Assembly (NCBI RefSeq): GCF_000297775.1 | Contig: NZ_JH815522.1 | Span: 1 to 64,000, forward strand | DNA: 64,000 nt | Direction: 5' to 3' | From: Sutterella wadsworthensis 2_1_59BFAA | Lineage (GTDB): Bacteria; Pseudomonadota; Gammaproteobacteria; Burkholderiales; Burkholderiaceae_F | Shown: in pieces, positions 37,502-48,621 of the stretch | Position numbering within the stretch: position 1 is the stretch's first letter | Layout: the number at the start of each line of letters is the position of its first letter | Notes under the pieces: generated by a model | Seen by the model: only the letters and a program-made list of their open reading frames with translations | What the model was told of the DNA's origin: nothing | Database searches by the model: none | Program-made: the position numbers and the translations under genes

Positions 37502-37626
37502 GCGCAACCTCATGATTTTTGACTCGAAAACGGCGCGGGCCGACAGGGTTTCGGACGGTGTCGGGAACCTGTCGCCGTGCGGGACTTCAGCCAATTGTAT
37601 TCGGGTTTGAATCGGCGAATAACTGG

Positions 37627-37632
37627 TAAAAT
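37627..37632 (+). promoter_or_regulatory. possible gyrA -10 element
   Basis: TAAAAT at 37627-37632, in the 300-base gap between the divergent deaminase gene and gyrA. A TTGAAT at 37607 is too close (14-base spacer) for a standard promoter, so only the -10 is proposed. Confidence 0.4.
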
Positions 37633-37805
37633 AGATTGTTTGGACCGACGCGGTCACGCACGAGAGGGCGGGCAGCGAAGCGGTCGTCGCGGCGGGTCTC
37701 CGGACCCTGCGCGCATCAGTCAGACAGACTTAAGGAAAGAAGAGCCGGAAGGCTTCGTCCGGGATCAGGGACGGGGCGCCGGCCTTACCCAGAGGAATAA
37801 ACGGC

Positions 37806-40580
<2,775 letters not shown>

Positions 40581-40625
40581 TGCAGGATTCTGCAGTCGGC
40601 AATTGCTGACGAGATCGCCTAAGAT

Positions 40626-40664
40626 AAACGGATGCGCCGCTTTTTTGCAGCGCATCCGTTTTTT
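40626..40664 (+). terminator. gyrA terminator
   Basis: AAACGGATGCGC (40626-40637) pairs with GCGCATCCGTTT (40650-40661) and runs into six T residues. It separates gyrA from serC. Confidence 0.92.
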
Positions 40665-40698
40665 CATGGTTCCGCCGTTTTTTTGTCTGGAGATAGTC

Positions 40699-41787
40699 AT
40701 GGGTCGTCCCTTCAACTTCGCCGCCGGTCCGAGCATGCTGCCTGAGTCCGTTCTCAAAAGCGTTTCCGACGCCGTCATCGACTACGAGGGGCACGGCTAC
40801 TCCATTCTCGAGATGATGCACCGCAAGCCGCCCTTCGAGGCGATCCTTCTCGAGCTCAAGAGCCGCGTGAAGTCGCTTCTGGCCGTGCCCGACGACTTCG
40901 AGATCCTCTTCTGCCCGGGCGGCGGCAAGACGCAGTTCGCCATGGTGCCGCTCAACCTCGTCACCCAGGGGTGCCGCGGCGGCTACGTCGTCACGGGCAC
41001 CTGGTCGCGCATGGCGAGCGAGGAGTGCCGCCGCGTCTCCCGCGAGACGACGCTCTGGGCTGGCAACAACCGCGAGCTGCCGGCGAACGTGATCCATGTT
41101 CCGCGCGACGTCGAGTACGTCTACTTCTGCGACAACGAAACGGTCGACGGCACCGAATTCAAGGGCCTGCCCGCCGTTGACGACAACGACGCTCTCTTCG
41201 TCTCCGACATGTCGAGTAACTTCATGAGCCGTCCCGTCGACTGGACCCGCTATGCGGCCGTCTGGGCCGGCGTTCAGAAGAACTTCGGCACCGCGGGCCT
41301 CGCTTGCGTGATCGTGCGCCGCGACCAGCTCGGCTGCGCCGCCGAAACCGTGCCGCAGATGCTCGACTGGAGCGTCTACGCCAGGAACAACAGTCTGCAG
41401 AACACGCCGCCCGTGCTTCAGTTCTACACCGCCATGCTGATGGCCCGCTGGGTCGACGAGCAGGGCGGCGTCGCCGAGATGGACCGTCGCGCGAAGGAGC
41501 GCTCGGCCCTTCTCTACGACACCATCGACAGCATGGGCGACTTCTACGTGAGCCGCATCGCGCCCGAAGCCCGCAGCCGCATGAACGTCGTCTTCACGCT
41601 CGCCGACGAGACGCTCCTGCCCGTCTTCGTGAAGGAGGCCGAGGCGCAGGGCCTGACGAATCTCGCCGGCCACCGCTCCGTGGGCGGCCTGCGCGCGTCG
41701 CTCTACAACGTGATGCCCATGGAGGGCGTCGAGAGGCTCACCGCCTTCATGCGCGACTTCGCGGGGCGCCATGTCGAGCGTCACTGA
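40699..41787 (+). CDS. serC: phosphoserine aminotransferase
   Basis: PLP enzyme making phosphoserine from phosphohydroxypyruvate; also used for vitamin B6. 362 residues: FNFAAGPSMLPESVL at the start, FCPGGGKTQFAM, and the PLP lysine Lys194 in GVQKNFG. GGAGA precedes the ATG at 40699; the frame is open upstream into the gyrA terminator. It overlaps pheA by 17 bases. Confidence 0.96.
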   Translation: MGRPFNFAAGPSMLPESVLKSVSDAVIDYEGHGYSILEMMHRKPPFEAILLELKSRVKSLLAVPDDFEILFCPGGGKTQFAMVPLNLVTQGCRGGYVVTGTWSRMASEECRRVSRETTLWAGNNRELPANVIHVPRDVEYVYFCDNETVDGTEFKGLPAVDDNDALFVSDMSSNFMSRPVDWTRYAAVWAGVQKNFGTAGLACVIVRRDQLGCAAETVPQMLDWSVYARNNSLQNTPPVLQFYTAMLMARWVDEQGGVAEMDRRAKERSALLYDTIDSMGDFYVSRIAPEARSRMNVVFTLADETLLPVFVKEAEAQGLTNLAGHRSVGGLRASLYNVMPMEGVERLTAFMRDFAGRHVERH

Positions 41788-42607
41788 CGGCGTCGTCGCC
41801 TTTCTCGGGCCTGCGGGGACCTTCTCCGAGCAGGCCGTCAGGGCCGTCTTCGGACGTGAGGCGAAGGCGATCGCCGAACCCGACTTCGACGCCGTTCTCG
41901 ATGCGGTCGAGAGCGGTGAGGCGCGTTTCGGCGTCATTGCGATTGAAAACAACACGAACGGCACGGTCACGCACGCGCTCGACTTGTTGCTCGAGCGCCG
42001 CCTCTGCATCGTGGGCGAGGTGTCCGTGCCCGTCGTCCACAATCTGCTCACGCTCGAGAAGCGTCTCGAGGACGTCAGGCGTGTCTACGCGCATGCGCAG
42101 GCGCTCGCGCAGTGCAGGGGGTGGCTCTCGCGTCACATGCCCGACGCCGAGCGCATCGCCGTCTCGTCCAATGCCGAAGGGGCCCGCAGGGCCTCGATCG
42201 AGCGGGGCGCGGCGGGGATTGCCGCGATCGTGGCGGCCGACATCTACGGCCTGCGCGCCGCAGCCAAGAGCATTCAGGACGGCGAGGGCAACCGCACGCG
42301 CTTCCTCGTGATGGCGCGCGAGCCCGAGATGATCCTCGAAACTCCGAAGGCCTTCAAGACGAGCATCGTCTTCTCGGTGCCCAACGTGCCGGGCTCGCTC
42401 TACGACATGATGACGCCGATGGCCGAGAACGGCGTGCAGATGGTCCGCATCGAGAGCCGTCCCGCCCGCAACGGCTTCTGGGACTACAACTTCTTCATCG
42501 ACGTCGAGGGCTCGGTCGAGACCCCCGGCGTTCGCGAAGCGCTTGCGGCCATGGAGGCGAGGACCGAGCACTGGCGCCTTCTCGGATCTTACCCTGTTGT
42601 AGACTGA
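41771..42607 (+). CDS. pheA: prephenate dehydratase (monofunctional)
   Basis: Converts prephenate to phenylpyruvate for phenylalanine synthesis. 278 residues: FLGPAGTFSEQA at the start, the catalytic NRTRF, and a C-terminal ACT domain (about 195-275) with SVPNVPGSLYDM and RIESRP for Phe feedback. The chorismate mutase domain that precedes this enzyme in most Burkholderiales is absent. It overlaps serC and is 54 bases before cmk. Confidence 0.95.
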   Translation: MSSVTDGVVAFLGPAGTFSEQAVRAVFGREAKAIAEPDFDAVLDAVESGEARFGVIAIENNTNGTVTHALDLLLERRLCIVGEVSVPVVHNLLTLEKRLEDVRRVYAHAQALAQCRGWLSRHMPDAERIAVSSNAEGARRASIERGAAGIAAIVAADIYGLRAAAKSIQDGEGNRTRFLVMAREPEMILETPKAFKTSIVFSVPNVPGSLYDMMTPMAENGVQMVRIESRPARNGFWDYNFFIDVEGSVETPGVREALAAMEARTEHWRLLGSYPVVD

Positions 42608-42661
42608 TGGCCTCGCCAGCGCGAAGAGATCCGCTGGGCGAGCCAACAGACGAGAGATTTC

Positions 42662-43333
42662 ATGACAGACTGCATTCCGGTTATTACGCTTGACGGCCCC
42701 GCCGCGAGCGGCAAGGGCACGATCGCGTCCCGAGTCGCCGACGCGCTTGGCTTCCACTACCTCGACAGCGGCGCGCTCTACCGCATCGCGACCCTCGACG
42801 CCCTTTCGAAGGGGATCGACCTTGACGACGCGCAGGCGCTCACGGCGGCGGCCCAAGGGCTCTCCCCCGTGTTCGAGGGCGGCCGCATCCTTCTCGACGG
42901 TCGCGACGTGACGACGGCCATCCGTGCCGAGGAAGTGAGCTCCGCCACGAGCCGCGTGGCCGTGGTGCCCGGCGTTCGAGCCGCGCTCTTTGCGCTGCAG
43001 AAGAACGCCGCCCGCCTGCCCGGTCTCGTCGCCGACGGCAGGGACATGGGCACGGTGGTCTTCCCCGAGGCTCCGCTCAAGGTCTTCATGACCGCAACGG
43101 CCAGGGTCCGCGCCGAGCGCAGGTACTGCCAGCTGCTCGAACGTGGCGAAACGGCCGACCTCGAGGCGCTTACTGCCGATCTTGAGGAGCGCGACCGTCG
43201 CGACAGCCAGAGGGCCACGGCGCCTCTGAAGCCCGCCGAGGACGCACGCCTTCTCGACACGTCCTACATGGGCATCGAGGAAGTCGTAAAAAAAGTCCTC
43301 GAGTGGTGGGACGAGACCAAAAAGTTGTCGTAG
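42662..43333 (+). CDS. cmk: cytidylate kinase
   Basis: Phosphorylates CMP and dCMP. 223 residues with the P-loop DGPAASGKGT (11-20), the LDSGALYR motif, VADGRDMGTVVFP and RDRRDSQRATAPL near the C-terminus. hisC, tyrA and aroA, which often lie between pheA and cmk in Burkholderiales, are missing here. rpsA follows. Confidence 0.96.
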   Translation: MTDCIPVITLDGPAASGKGTIASRVADALGFHYLDSGALYRIATLDALSKGIDLDDAQALTAAAQGLSPVFEGGRILLDGRDVTTAIRAEEVSSATSRVAVVPGVRAALFALQKNAARLPGLVADGRDMGTVVFPEAPLKVFMTATARVRAERRYCQLLERGETADLEALTADLEERDRRDSQRATAPLKPAEDARLLDTSYMGIEEVVKKVLEWWDETKKLS

Positions 43334-43438
43334 AATAAGCGTTCATTTTTTTCCGCAGGTCGCCCGAAGGGGCGTCTTGCATTTTCATCAACTCCGCCCA
43401 AGGCCTTCTGCTGCGGGTGTGTATCTTTATTTCAAACA

Positions 43439-45133
43439 ATGACCAACGAAACCAACAAGCCCGAATCCTTCGCTGAGCTTTTTGCCGAAAGCCTCGCTCA
43501 CCAGGAAATGCGTCAGGGTGAAGTCATCACCGCTGAAGTCGTCCGCGTCGACTACAACTTCGTCGTCGTCAACGCCGGCCTCAAGAGCGAAGCCTATGTG
43601 CCCATCGAAGAGTTCAAGGATGACCGTGGTGAAGTGACCGTCCAGCCGGGCGACTTCATCTCCGTCGCCATCGAATCCGTCGAAAACGGCTACGGCGACA
43701 CGATCCTCAGCCGCGACAAGGCCAAGCGCCTCGCCGCCTGGATGAACCTCGAACAGGCTCTCGAATCCGGTGAACTCGTCACCGGTACGGTCACGGGCAA
43801 GGTCAAGGGCGGTCTCACCGTCATGACCAACGGCATCCGCGCCTTCCTCCCGGGCTCCCTCGTGGACACCCGTCCGGTCAAGGACACGACGCCGTACGAA
43901 GGCAAGACCTTCGAATTCAAGGTTATCAAGCTCGACCGCAAGCGCAACAACGTCGTGGTTTCCCGCCGTGCCGTCGTTGAAGCCAACATGGGCGAAGAAC
44001 GCGCCAAGCTCCTCGAAACGCTCAAGGAAGGCGCCATCGTCAAGGGCATCGTCAAGAACATCACCGACTACGGCGCCTTCGTCGACCTCGGTGGCATCGA
44101 CGGTCTCCTCCACATCACGGACCTCGCCTGGCGTCGCGTCCGCCACCCGAGCGAAGTCGTTCAGGTTGGTCAGGAACTCGAAGCCAAGGTTCTCAAGTTC
44201 GACCAGGACAAGAACCGCGTCTCCCTCGGCCTCAAGCAGCTCGGCGAAGACCCGTGGGTCGGCATCGCCCGCCGCTACCCGCAGGGCACCCGCCTCTTCG
44301 GCAAGGTCACGAACATCACCGACTACGGTGCCTTCGTTGAAGTCGAAGCCGGCATCGAAGGTCTCGTCCACGTCTCCGAAATGGATTGGACGAACAAGAA
44401 CGTTGATCCGCGTAAGGTCGTCACGCTCGGCGATGAAGTCGAAGTCATGGTTCTCGACATCGACGAAGAACGCCGCCGCATCTCCCTCGGCATGAAGCAG
44501 TGCAAGCCGAATCCGTGGGAAGACTTCGCCCAGTCCCACAAGAAGGGCGACAAGGTCTCCGGCCAGATCAAGTCCATCACCGACTTCGGTGTGTTCATCG
44601 GTCTCCCGGGCGGCATTGACGGTCTCGTCCACCTCTCCGACCTTTCCTGGAATGAGTCCGGTGAAGAAGCCGTTCGCAAGTACAAGAAGGGCGACGAACT
44701 CGAAGCCGTCGTTCTCGCGATCGACACGGAACGTGAACGCATCTCCCTCGGCATCAAGCAGATGGGCGGCGATCCGTTCTCCAACTTCGCTTCCACCCAC
44801 GACAAGAACACGCTCGTCAAGGGTACGGTGAAGTCCGTTGACGCCAAGGGCGCCGTCATCGACCTCGGCAACGACGTCGAAGGCTACCTCCGCGCTGCTG
44901 AAATCTCCGCCGACCGCGTTGAAGACGCCACGACGCGTCTCGCCGCCGGCGACGAAGTCGAAGCTCTCATCACGAACATCGACCGCAAGAACCGCTCCAT
45001 CCAGCTCTCCATCCGTGCGAAGGACGCTGCTGAAGCCCGTGACGCTCTCGATCGTCTCAACGCCGATGCCACGGCTGCCTCCGGCACGACCAACCTCGGC
45101 GCTCTCCTCAAGGCCAAGCTCGAACAGAGGTAA
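43439..45133 (+). CDS. rpsA: 30S ribosomal protein S1
   Basis: Binds mRNA at the 30S subunit. 564 residues, six S1 domains (about 20-90, 105-170, 190-260, 275-347, 362-434, 450-520); repeats such as ITDYGAFV and RISLG are visible. No Shine-Dalgarno precedes the ATG, as in other rpsA genes, and a CGCCC/GGGCG hairpin (43361-43374) in the leader may serve S1 autoregulation. Codon use is strongly biased, as expected for a highly expressed gene. Confidence 0.97.
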   Translation: MTNETNKPESFAELFAESLAHQEMRQGEVITAEVVRVDYNFVVVNAGLKSEAYVPIEEFKDDRGEVTVQPGDFISVAIESVENGYGDTILSRDKAKRLAAWMNLEQALESGELVTGTVTGKVKGGLTVMTNGIRAFLPGSLVDTRPVKDTTPYEGKTFEFKVIKLDRKRNNVVVSRRAVVEANMGEERAKLLETLKEGAIVKGIVKNITDYGAFVDLGGIDGLLHITDLAWRRVRHPSEVVQVGQELEAKVLKFDQDKNRVSLGLKQLGEDPWVGIARRYPQGTRLFGKVTNITDYGAFVEVEAGIEGLVHVSEMDWTNKNVDPRKVVTLGDEVEVMVLDIDEERRRISLGMKQCKPNPWEDFAQSHKKGDKVSGQIKSITDFGVFIGLPGGIDGLVHLSDLSWNESGEEAVRKYKKGDELEAVVLAIDTERERISLGIKQMGGDPFSNFASTHDKNTLVKGTVKSVDAKGAVIDLGNDVEGYLRAAEISADRVEDATTRLAAGDEVEALITNIDRKNRSIQLSIRAKDAAEARDALDRLNADATAASGTTNLGALLKAKLEQR

Positions 45134-45196
45134 TTCTGAACGAAGCTGATCCGCGGGGATCGAAGGGCTCCGGTCCGACGGTCCCCAGAGGAACAC

Positions 45197-45235
45197 AAAA
45201 AAGGCTGCGGCATGAAAATGCCGGCAGCCTTTTTT
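45197..45235 (+). terminator. rpsA terminator
   Basis: AAAAAAGGCTGC (45197-45208) pairs with GCAGCCTTTTTT (45224-45235), with an inner GGCAT/ATGCC stem. Confidence 0.93.
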
Positions 45236-45322
45236 CGTGATGACAGCGCGGGATTTGTCCCGAGCCCGCATCGCGTGCCACAATGTCACCGAATCCTGAC
45301 TAACGACAAGAAAAGGCCTTTT

Positions 45323-46486
45323 ATGGAATCCGAACTTTGGTATCTGGTCCTCATTCCCGTGCTCTTCGCCGCTGGCTGGTGGGCCCGTGGGCTCGACGCA
45401 GGCGAGCGCGAGCGGAATTCCAGGCGGCTCCCCGAGGCGTATTCGCGCGGGGTGGCCATGCTCATGAGCGACCGTCCCGACAAGGCCATCGATCCCTTCA
45501 TCGAAGTCGTCAGGCTCGACCCCGAGCTCATCGAGCTCCACCACGTGCTCGGCACGCTCTTCCGCCGCCGCGGCGAGTTCGAGCGCGCGATCAAGCTCCA
45601 CAACCACCTTGTCAACCGCGAGGATATCCCCGAGGAGGACCGCGTCAAGGCACTCCAGGCTCTTGGCGAGGACTACATGACCGCTGGCCTCTTCGACCGC
45701 GCCGAGGAGACCTACCGCAGGCTCCTGCGCAACCCCACCGAACATCTGGACGCGCTGCGCGCGCTCCTTAAGATCTACTGCATCGAGCACGAGTGGACCT
45801 CCGCCATCGACGTCTCGCGCCAACTCGAGGTACAGGCGGGTGAAAATCTCGCTTCCGAGATCGCCCACTACTACTGCGAGCTCGCCGAGGAGGCCGTCCG
45901 CCGCAAGGACTTCGAGCTTGCCGACGACCACGTTCGTCATGCGCTTGAAAAGTGCCCCGAGTCTCCGCGTGCGGGCATTGCCGCTGGCGCCGTCGCGCTC
46001 TCGCTCGGCAACGCCGAACGTGCCCTGCGCTGCTGGAACGGCGTCATGAAGCGCACGCCCGCCTACCTGCCGCTCGTCGTCGGCCGCGTCGCCGATGCGC
46101 TCGACGCGCTCGGCCGCAGGGATGAGGCCGTCGTGCTTCTGCACAAGGCGCTCGCCGACAACGGCGGCGCCGACGTGATGGAGGAGGCCGTCAAGCGCCT
46201 CGCCGCCTGGGAGGGCCTTGAAAAGGCGGGCGAGAGCGTCGTCGAGATGCTCGCCAGGCGTCCTAGCCTCTCCGCCTTTTCGACCATGATGACGCTTCGT
46301 CAGAAGGAGCGCCCCGACGACGAGGAGACGAAGCTCCTCGCCACGCTCCTGCAGCGCCACGGCCGCCGCTTCACGAAGTACCAGTGCTCGAACTGCGGCT
46401 TCCTTGCCTCGTCCTTCTCCTGGCACTGCCTCGGCTGCGGCGCCTGGGACAGCTTCCCGCCGCGCCGCATCGAGGACGTCAAGTAG
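45323..46486 (+). CDS. lapB: lipopolysaccharide assembly protein LapB
   Basis: Regulates LPS synthesis by controlling LpxC degradation. 387 residues: N-terminal membrane anchor (about 5-22), tetratricopeptide repeats (about 35-330), and a C-terminal rubredoxin-like zinc site (CSNCGFL and CLGCGAW). The start at 45323 is the first with the anchor. In most Burkholderiales ihfB and lapA lie between rpsA and lapB; here both are absent. Confidence 0.93.
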   Translation: MESELWYLVLIPVLFAAGWWARGLDAGERERNSRRLPEAYSRGVAMLMSDRPDKAIDPFIEVVRLDPELIELHHVLGTLFRRRGEFERAIKLHNHLVNREDIPEEDRVKALQALGEDYMTAGLFDRAEETYRRLLRNPTEHLDALRALLKIYCIEHEWTSAIDVSRQLEVQAGENLASEIAHYYCELAEEAVRRKDFELADDHVRHALEKCPESPRAGIAAGAVALSLGNAERALRCWNGVMKRTPAYLPLVVGRVADALDALGRRDEAVVLLHKALADNGGADVMEEAVKRLAAWEGLEKAGESVVEMLARRPSLSAFSTMMTLRQKERPDDEETKLLATLLQRHGRRFTKYQCSNCGFLASSFSWHCLGCGAWDSFPPRRIEDVK

Positions 46487-46725
46487 TCCTCGTGCGTGCG
46501 CGAGGCATGCATCCTGCACGGGAATCGGTCATCAAGGCCTTTCTCCAAGTGATTTTGAGACCTTTGTTACAATTGTCGTGATGACGCCAAACATATTGAA
46601 CGTCGCGTCTTCATACAATTAAGCAATGAATGAACGGCGGCTGCATGAGCGATGGAACGTCCGCCGTTCCCTGAACATGCATCGCTCATTCTGTCCACGC
46701 AGAAAAAAAAGGAAATTGGAACAGT
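46487..46725 (+). promoter_or_regulatory. htpX leader with competing stems
   Basis: 239 bases between lapB and htpX. TACAAT occurs at 46568-46573 and 46614-46619. Three mutually exclusive or pseudoknotted helices follow: GAACGGCGG (46632-46640) with CCGCCGTTC (46661-46669); ATGAGCGATG (46645-46654) with CATCGCTCAT (46680-46689); and GGAACG (46654-46659) with CGTTCC (46665-46670). The first two interlock as an H-type pseudoknot. A small basic ORF spans them. Confidence 0.6.
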
Positions 46726-46733
46726 ATGTTTAA
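46626..46733 (+). CDS. possible upstream ORF in the htpX leader
   Basis: 35 codons from ATG 46626 to TAA 46731-46733, overlapping the htpX start codon in another frame. The peptide is very basic (MNERRLHERWNVRRSLN then HRSFCPRRKKRK). There is no good ribosome site, so translation is doubtful; it could also be chance. If translated, ribosomes would melt the leader stems. Confidence 0.25.
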   Translation: MNERRLHERWNVRRSLNMHRSFCPRRKKRKLEQYV

Positions 46734-47622
46734 GCGCATTGGTCTGTTGGTGCTCGCCAACCTCGCCGTCTTCATCATGCTCAGCGTGATCCTCACGGTC
46801 GTGCAGATGGTGTTCGGCGTCAACTTCGGCACCATGGCGGGCTCGTCCCTCAACCTTTCCGCCCTCTTCATCTTCTCGATGGTCGTCGGCTTCAGCGGCT
46901 CGATCATCTCGCTGCTCATGAGCAAGCAGATGGCCAAGATGAGCATGGGCGTGCAGATGATCGACACGAACAATCCCCAGCCCGGTCTTGAAGCCTACCT
47001 CGTCGGCGTCGTGCGCCACGAAGCCGAAAGGGCCGGCATCCCGATGCCTGAAGTCGGCATCTACGAAGGCGAGCCCAACGCCTTCGCGACCGGCGCCTCC
47101 GCCTCGAGCGCCATGGTGGCCGTCTCCACGGGGCTTCTCAACATCATGAACCGCGACGAAGTCGAGGCCGTGCTCGCCCACGAGATCTCCCACGTCAAGA
47201 ACGGCGACATGGTCACGCAGACCCTGCTTCAGGGGGTGATGAACACCTTCGTCGTGTTCTTCTCCCGCATCATCGGCTGGGTGGTCGACCGTCAGATCCT
47301 CCGCAACGAAGACGATGCTCCGGGTGTCGGCTACTACGTGACGAGCCTTGTTCTCGACATCTGCCTTGGCTTCCTTGCCGGCATGGTCGTCGCCTACTTC
47401 TCCCGCTGGCGTGAATACCACGCCGACGCCGGCGCCGCCGAGATCATGCAGTCCAACCAGCCCATGATCAACGCCCTGCGCCGCCTTGGCGGCATGGAGG
47501 CCCAGAACGAGCTTCCGGGGGCCGTCAAGGGCTTCGGCATCTCGGGCGGCATCGGCTCGCTCTTCGCGACCCATCCGTCCATTGAGGACCGCATCGCTGC
47601 GCTTGAAAGCCGCCGCTACTGA
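46726..47622 (+). CDS. htpX: membrane protease HtpX
   Basis: Zinc metalloprotease for quality control of inner-membrane proteins. 298 residues: two N-terminal helices (about 5-30 and 42-66), the zinc motif HEISH (His152, Glu153, His156) and a further pair of helices (about 168-185 and 205-228), then the third-ligand region HADAGAAEIM. Expression may be controlled through the structured leader. Confidence 0.95.
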   Translation: MFKRIGLLVLANLAVFIMLSVILTVVQMVFGVNFGTMAGSSLNLSALFIFSMVVGFSGSIISLLMSKQMAKMSMGVQMIDTNNPQPGLEAYLVGVVRHEAERAGIPMPEVGIYEGEPNAFATGASASSAMVAVSTGLLNIMNRDEVEAVLAHEISHVKNGDMVTQTLLQGVMNTFVVFFSRIIGWVVDRQILRNEDDAPGVGYYVTSLVLDICLGFLAGMVVAYFSRWREYHADAGAAEIMQSNQPMINALRRLGGMEAQNELPGAVKGFGISGGIGSLFATHPSIEDRIAALESRRY

Positions 47623-47667
47623 TGCAGCTTCTGAGGGCCGTCCTCCGCGACGGCTCCTCGAGCAATG

Positions 47668-47708
47668 AAAAAAAACTCTGCCGACTTCTGGTCTGGCGGA
47701 GTTTTTTT
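47668..47708 (+). terminator. htpX terminator
   Basis: A-rich left arm then ACTC pairing with GAGT, inner GCC/GGC and GAC/GTC pairs, and seven T residues (47702-47708). Convergent with the next gene, so it may serve both. Confidence 0.85.
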
Positions 47709-47725
47709 GTTCGCGCTTTGTGGAC

Positions 47726-48502
47726 TCAGCCGCTCACGGTGGTCGGGATGCCGAGCGCGTTCACGCGTGCGGCGATCTCGTCGAGACGCTCGCGGGGCGC
47801 CTTGAGGAGGTTCTTGCCAGGCGTCTCCCTGTCGAGCGTGTAGATCGTCACGAGTCTGGGGCCGATCTCCCTGAGGGCGTCGAGCCAGGGGTCGACGTAC
47901 TCGTCCCCCGTGTTGTCGACGCTTCGGCCCTCCCATTCGCCCTTCATGAACATCGTCTGGATGATGCAGCGGCCTTCGAAGGCTTTCATGCGCTCGATGA
48001 GCTTCGGCAGGTCGTAGCGGCTCGTGGGGCGGTCGACGAGGTGAATGTAGTCCTCGTCGACGGTGTCGAGCTTGAGGAGCGCGTTGTCGACCCTGAGGAG
48101 CGCGCGGAAGACGCCGTTCCTGACGATGTGGGTGGCGTTGGTGAGGACGCTCACCTGGCTTTTAGGCGCGTACTCGTCGCGAAGCGCGAGCGTGTCGTCG
48201 ATGATGCCCTCAAAGTCGGAGTGCGAGGTGGGCTCGCCGTTGCCCGAGAAGGTGATCGTGTCGGGCAGGACGCCTTCGGCCTTCATGCTCTCGAGCTTGG
48301 CGCGAAGGGCTTCGCGCACGGCTTCACGCGTGGGCATCCTCAACTCGGGACGGTGCTGGCCGTTGAGGCCGCATTCGCAGTAGATGCAGTCGAAGCTGCA
48401 GAGCTTGCCGTCGGCGGGCAGCAGGTTGACGCCGAGCGAAACGCCTAGACGGCGGCTGTGCACGGGACCGAAAATCGGGCTGGGAAAGAGGATGGTTGAC
48501 AT
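47726..48502 (-). CDS. radical SAM protein (COG0731-like)
   Basis: 258 residues. The cluster motif is CSFDCIYC (CX3CX2C, near 34-41), followed by the SAM-binding FSGNGEPTSH and a later LLKLDTVDEDY strand. The resemblance is to COG0731 proteins, the group that includes the archaeal wyosine enzyme Taw1; the bacterial substrate is unknown. AGGAG lies seven bases before the ATG at 48502; the frame extends 11 codons further. Confidence 0.85.
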   Translation of the reverse strand: MSTILFPSPIFGPVHSRRLGVSLGVNLLPADGKLCSFDCIYCECGLNGQHRPELRMPTREAVREALRAKLESMKAEGVLPDTITFSGNGEPTSHSDFEGIIDDTLALRDEYAPKSQVSVLTNATHIVRNGVFRALLRVDNALLKLDTVDEDYIHLVDRPTSRYDLPKLIERMKAFEGRCIIQTMFMKGEWEGRSVDNTGDEYVDPWLDALREIGPRLVTIYTLDRETPGKNLLKAPRERLDEIAARVNALGIPTTVSG

Positions 48503-48560
48503 GCCGAACTCCTGACGGGGGGACCTGATCGTCAATCATAGCGCAAGGCCTGCGGGCAGG

Positions 48561-48593
48561 AAAAAAGGCGCGGGAGCCGCCTCCCGCGCCTTT
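48561..48593 (-). terminator. MATE exporter terminator
   Basis: A 13-bp perfect stem (48564-48576 with 48581-48593), loop CCGC, followed by TTTTTT on the minus strand. Confidence 0.92.
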
Positions 48594-48621
48594 GTCAGTG
48601 CCGTGTACCCGAAGTCCGTCG

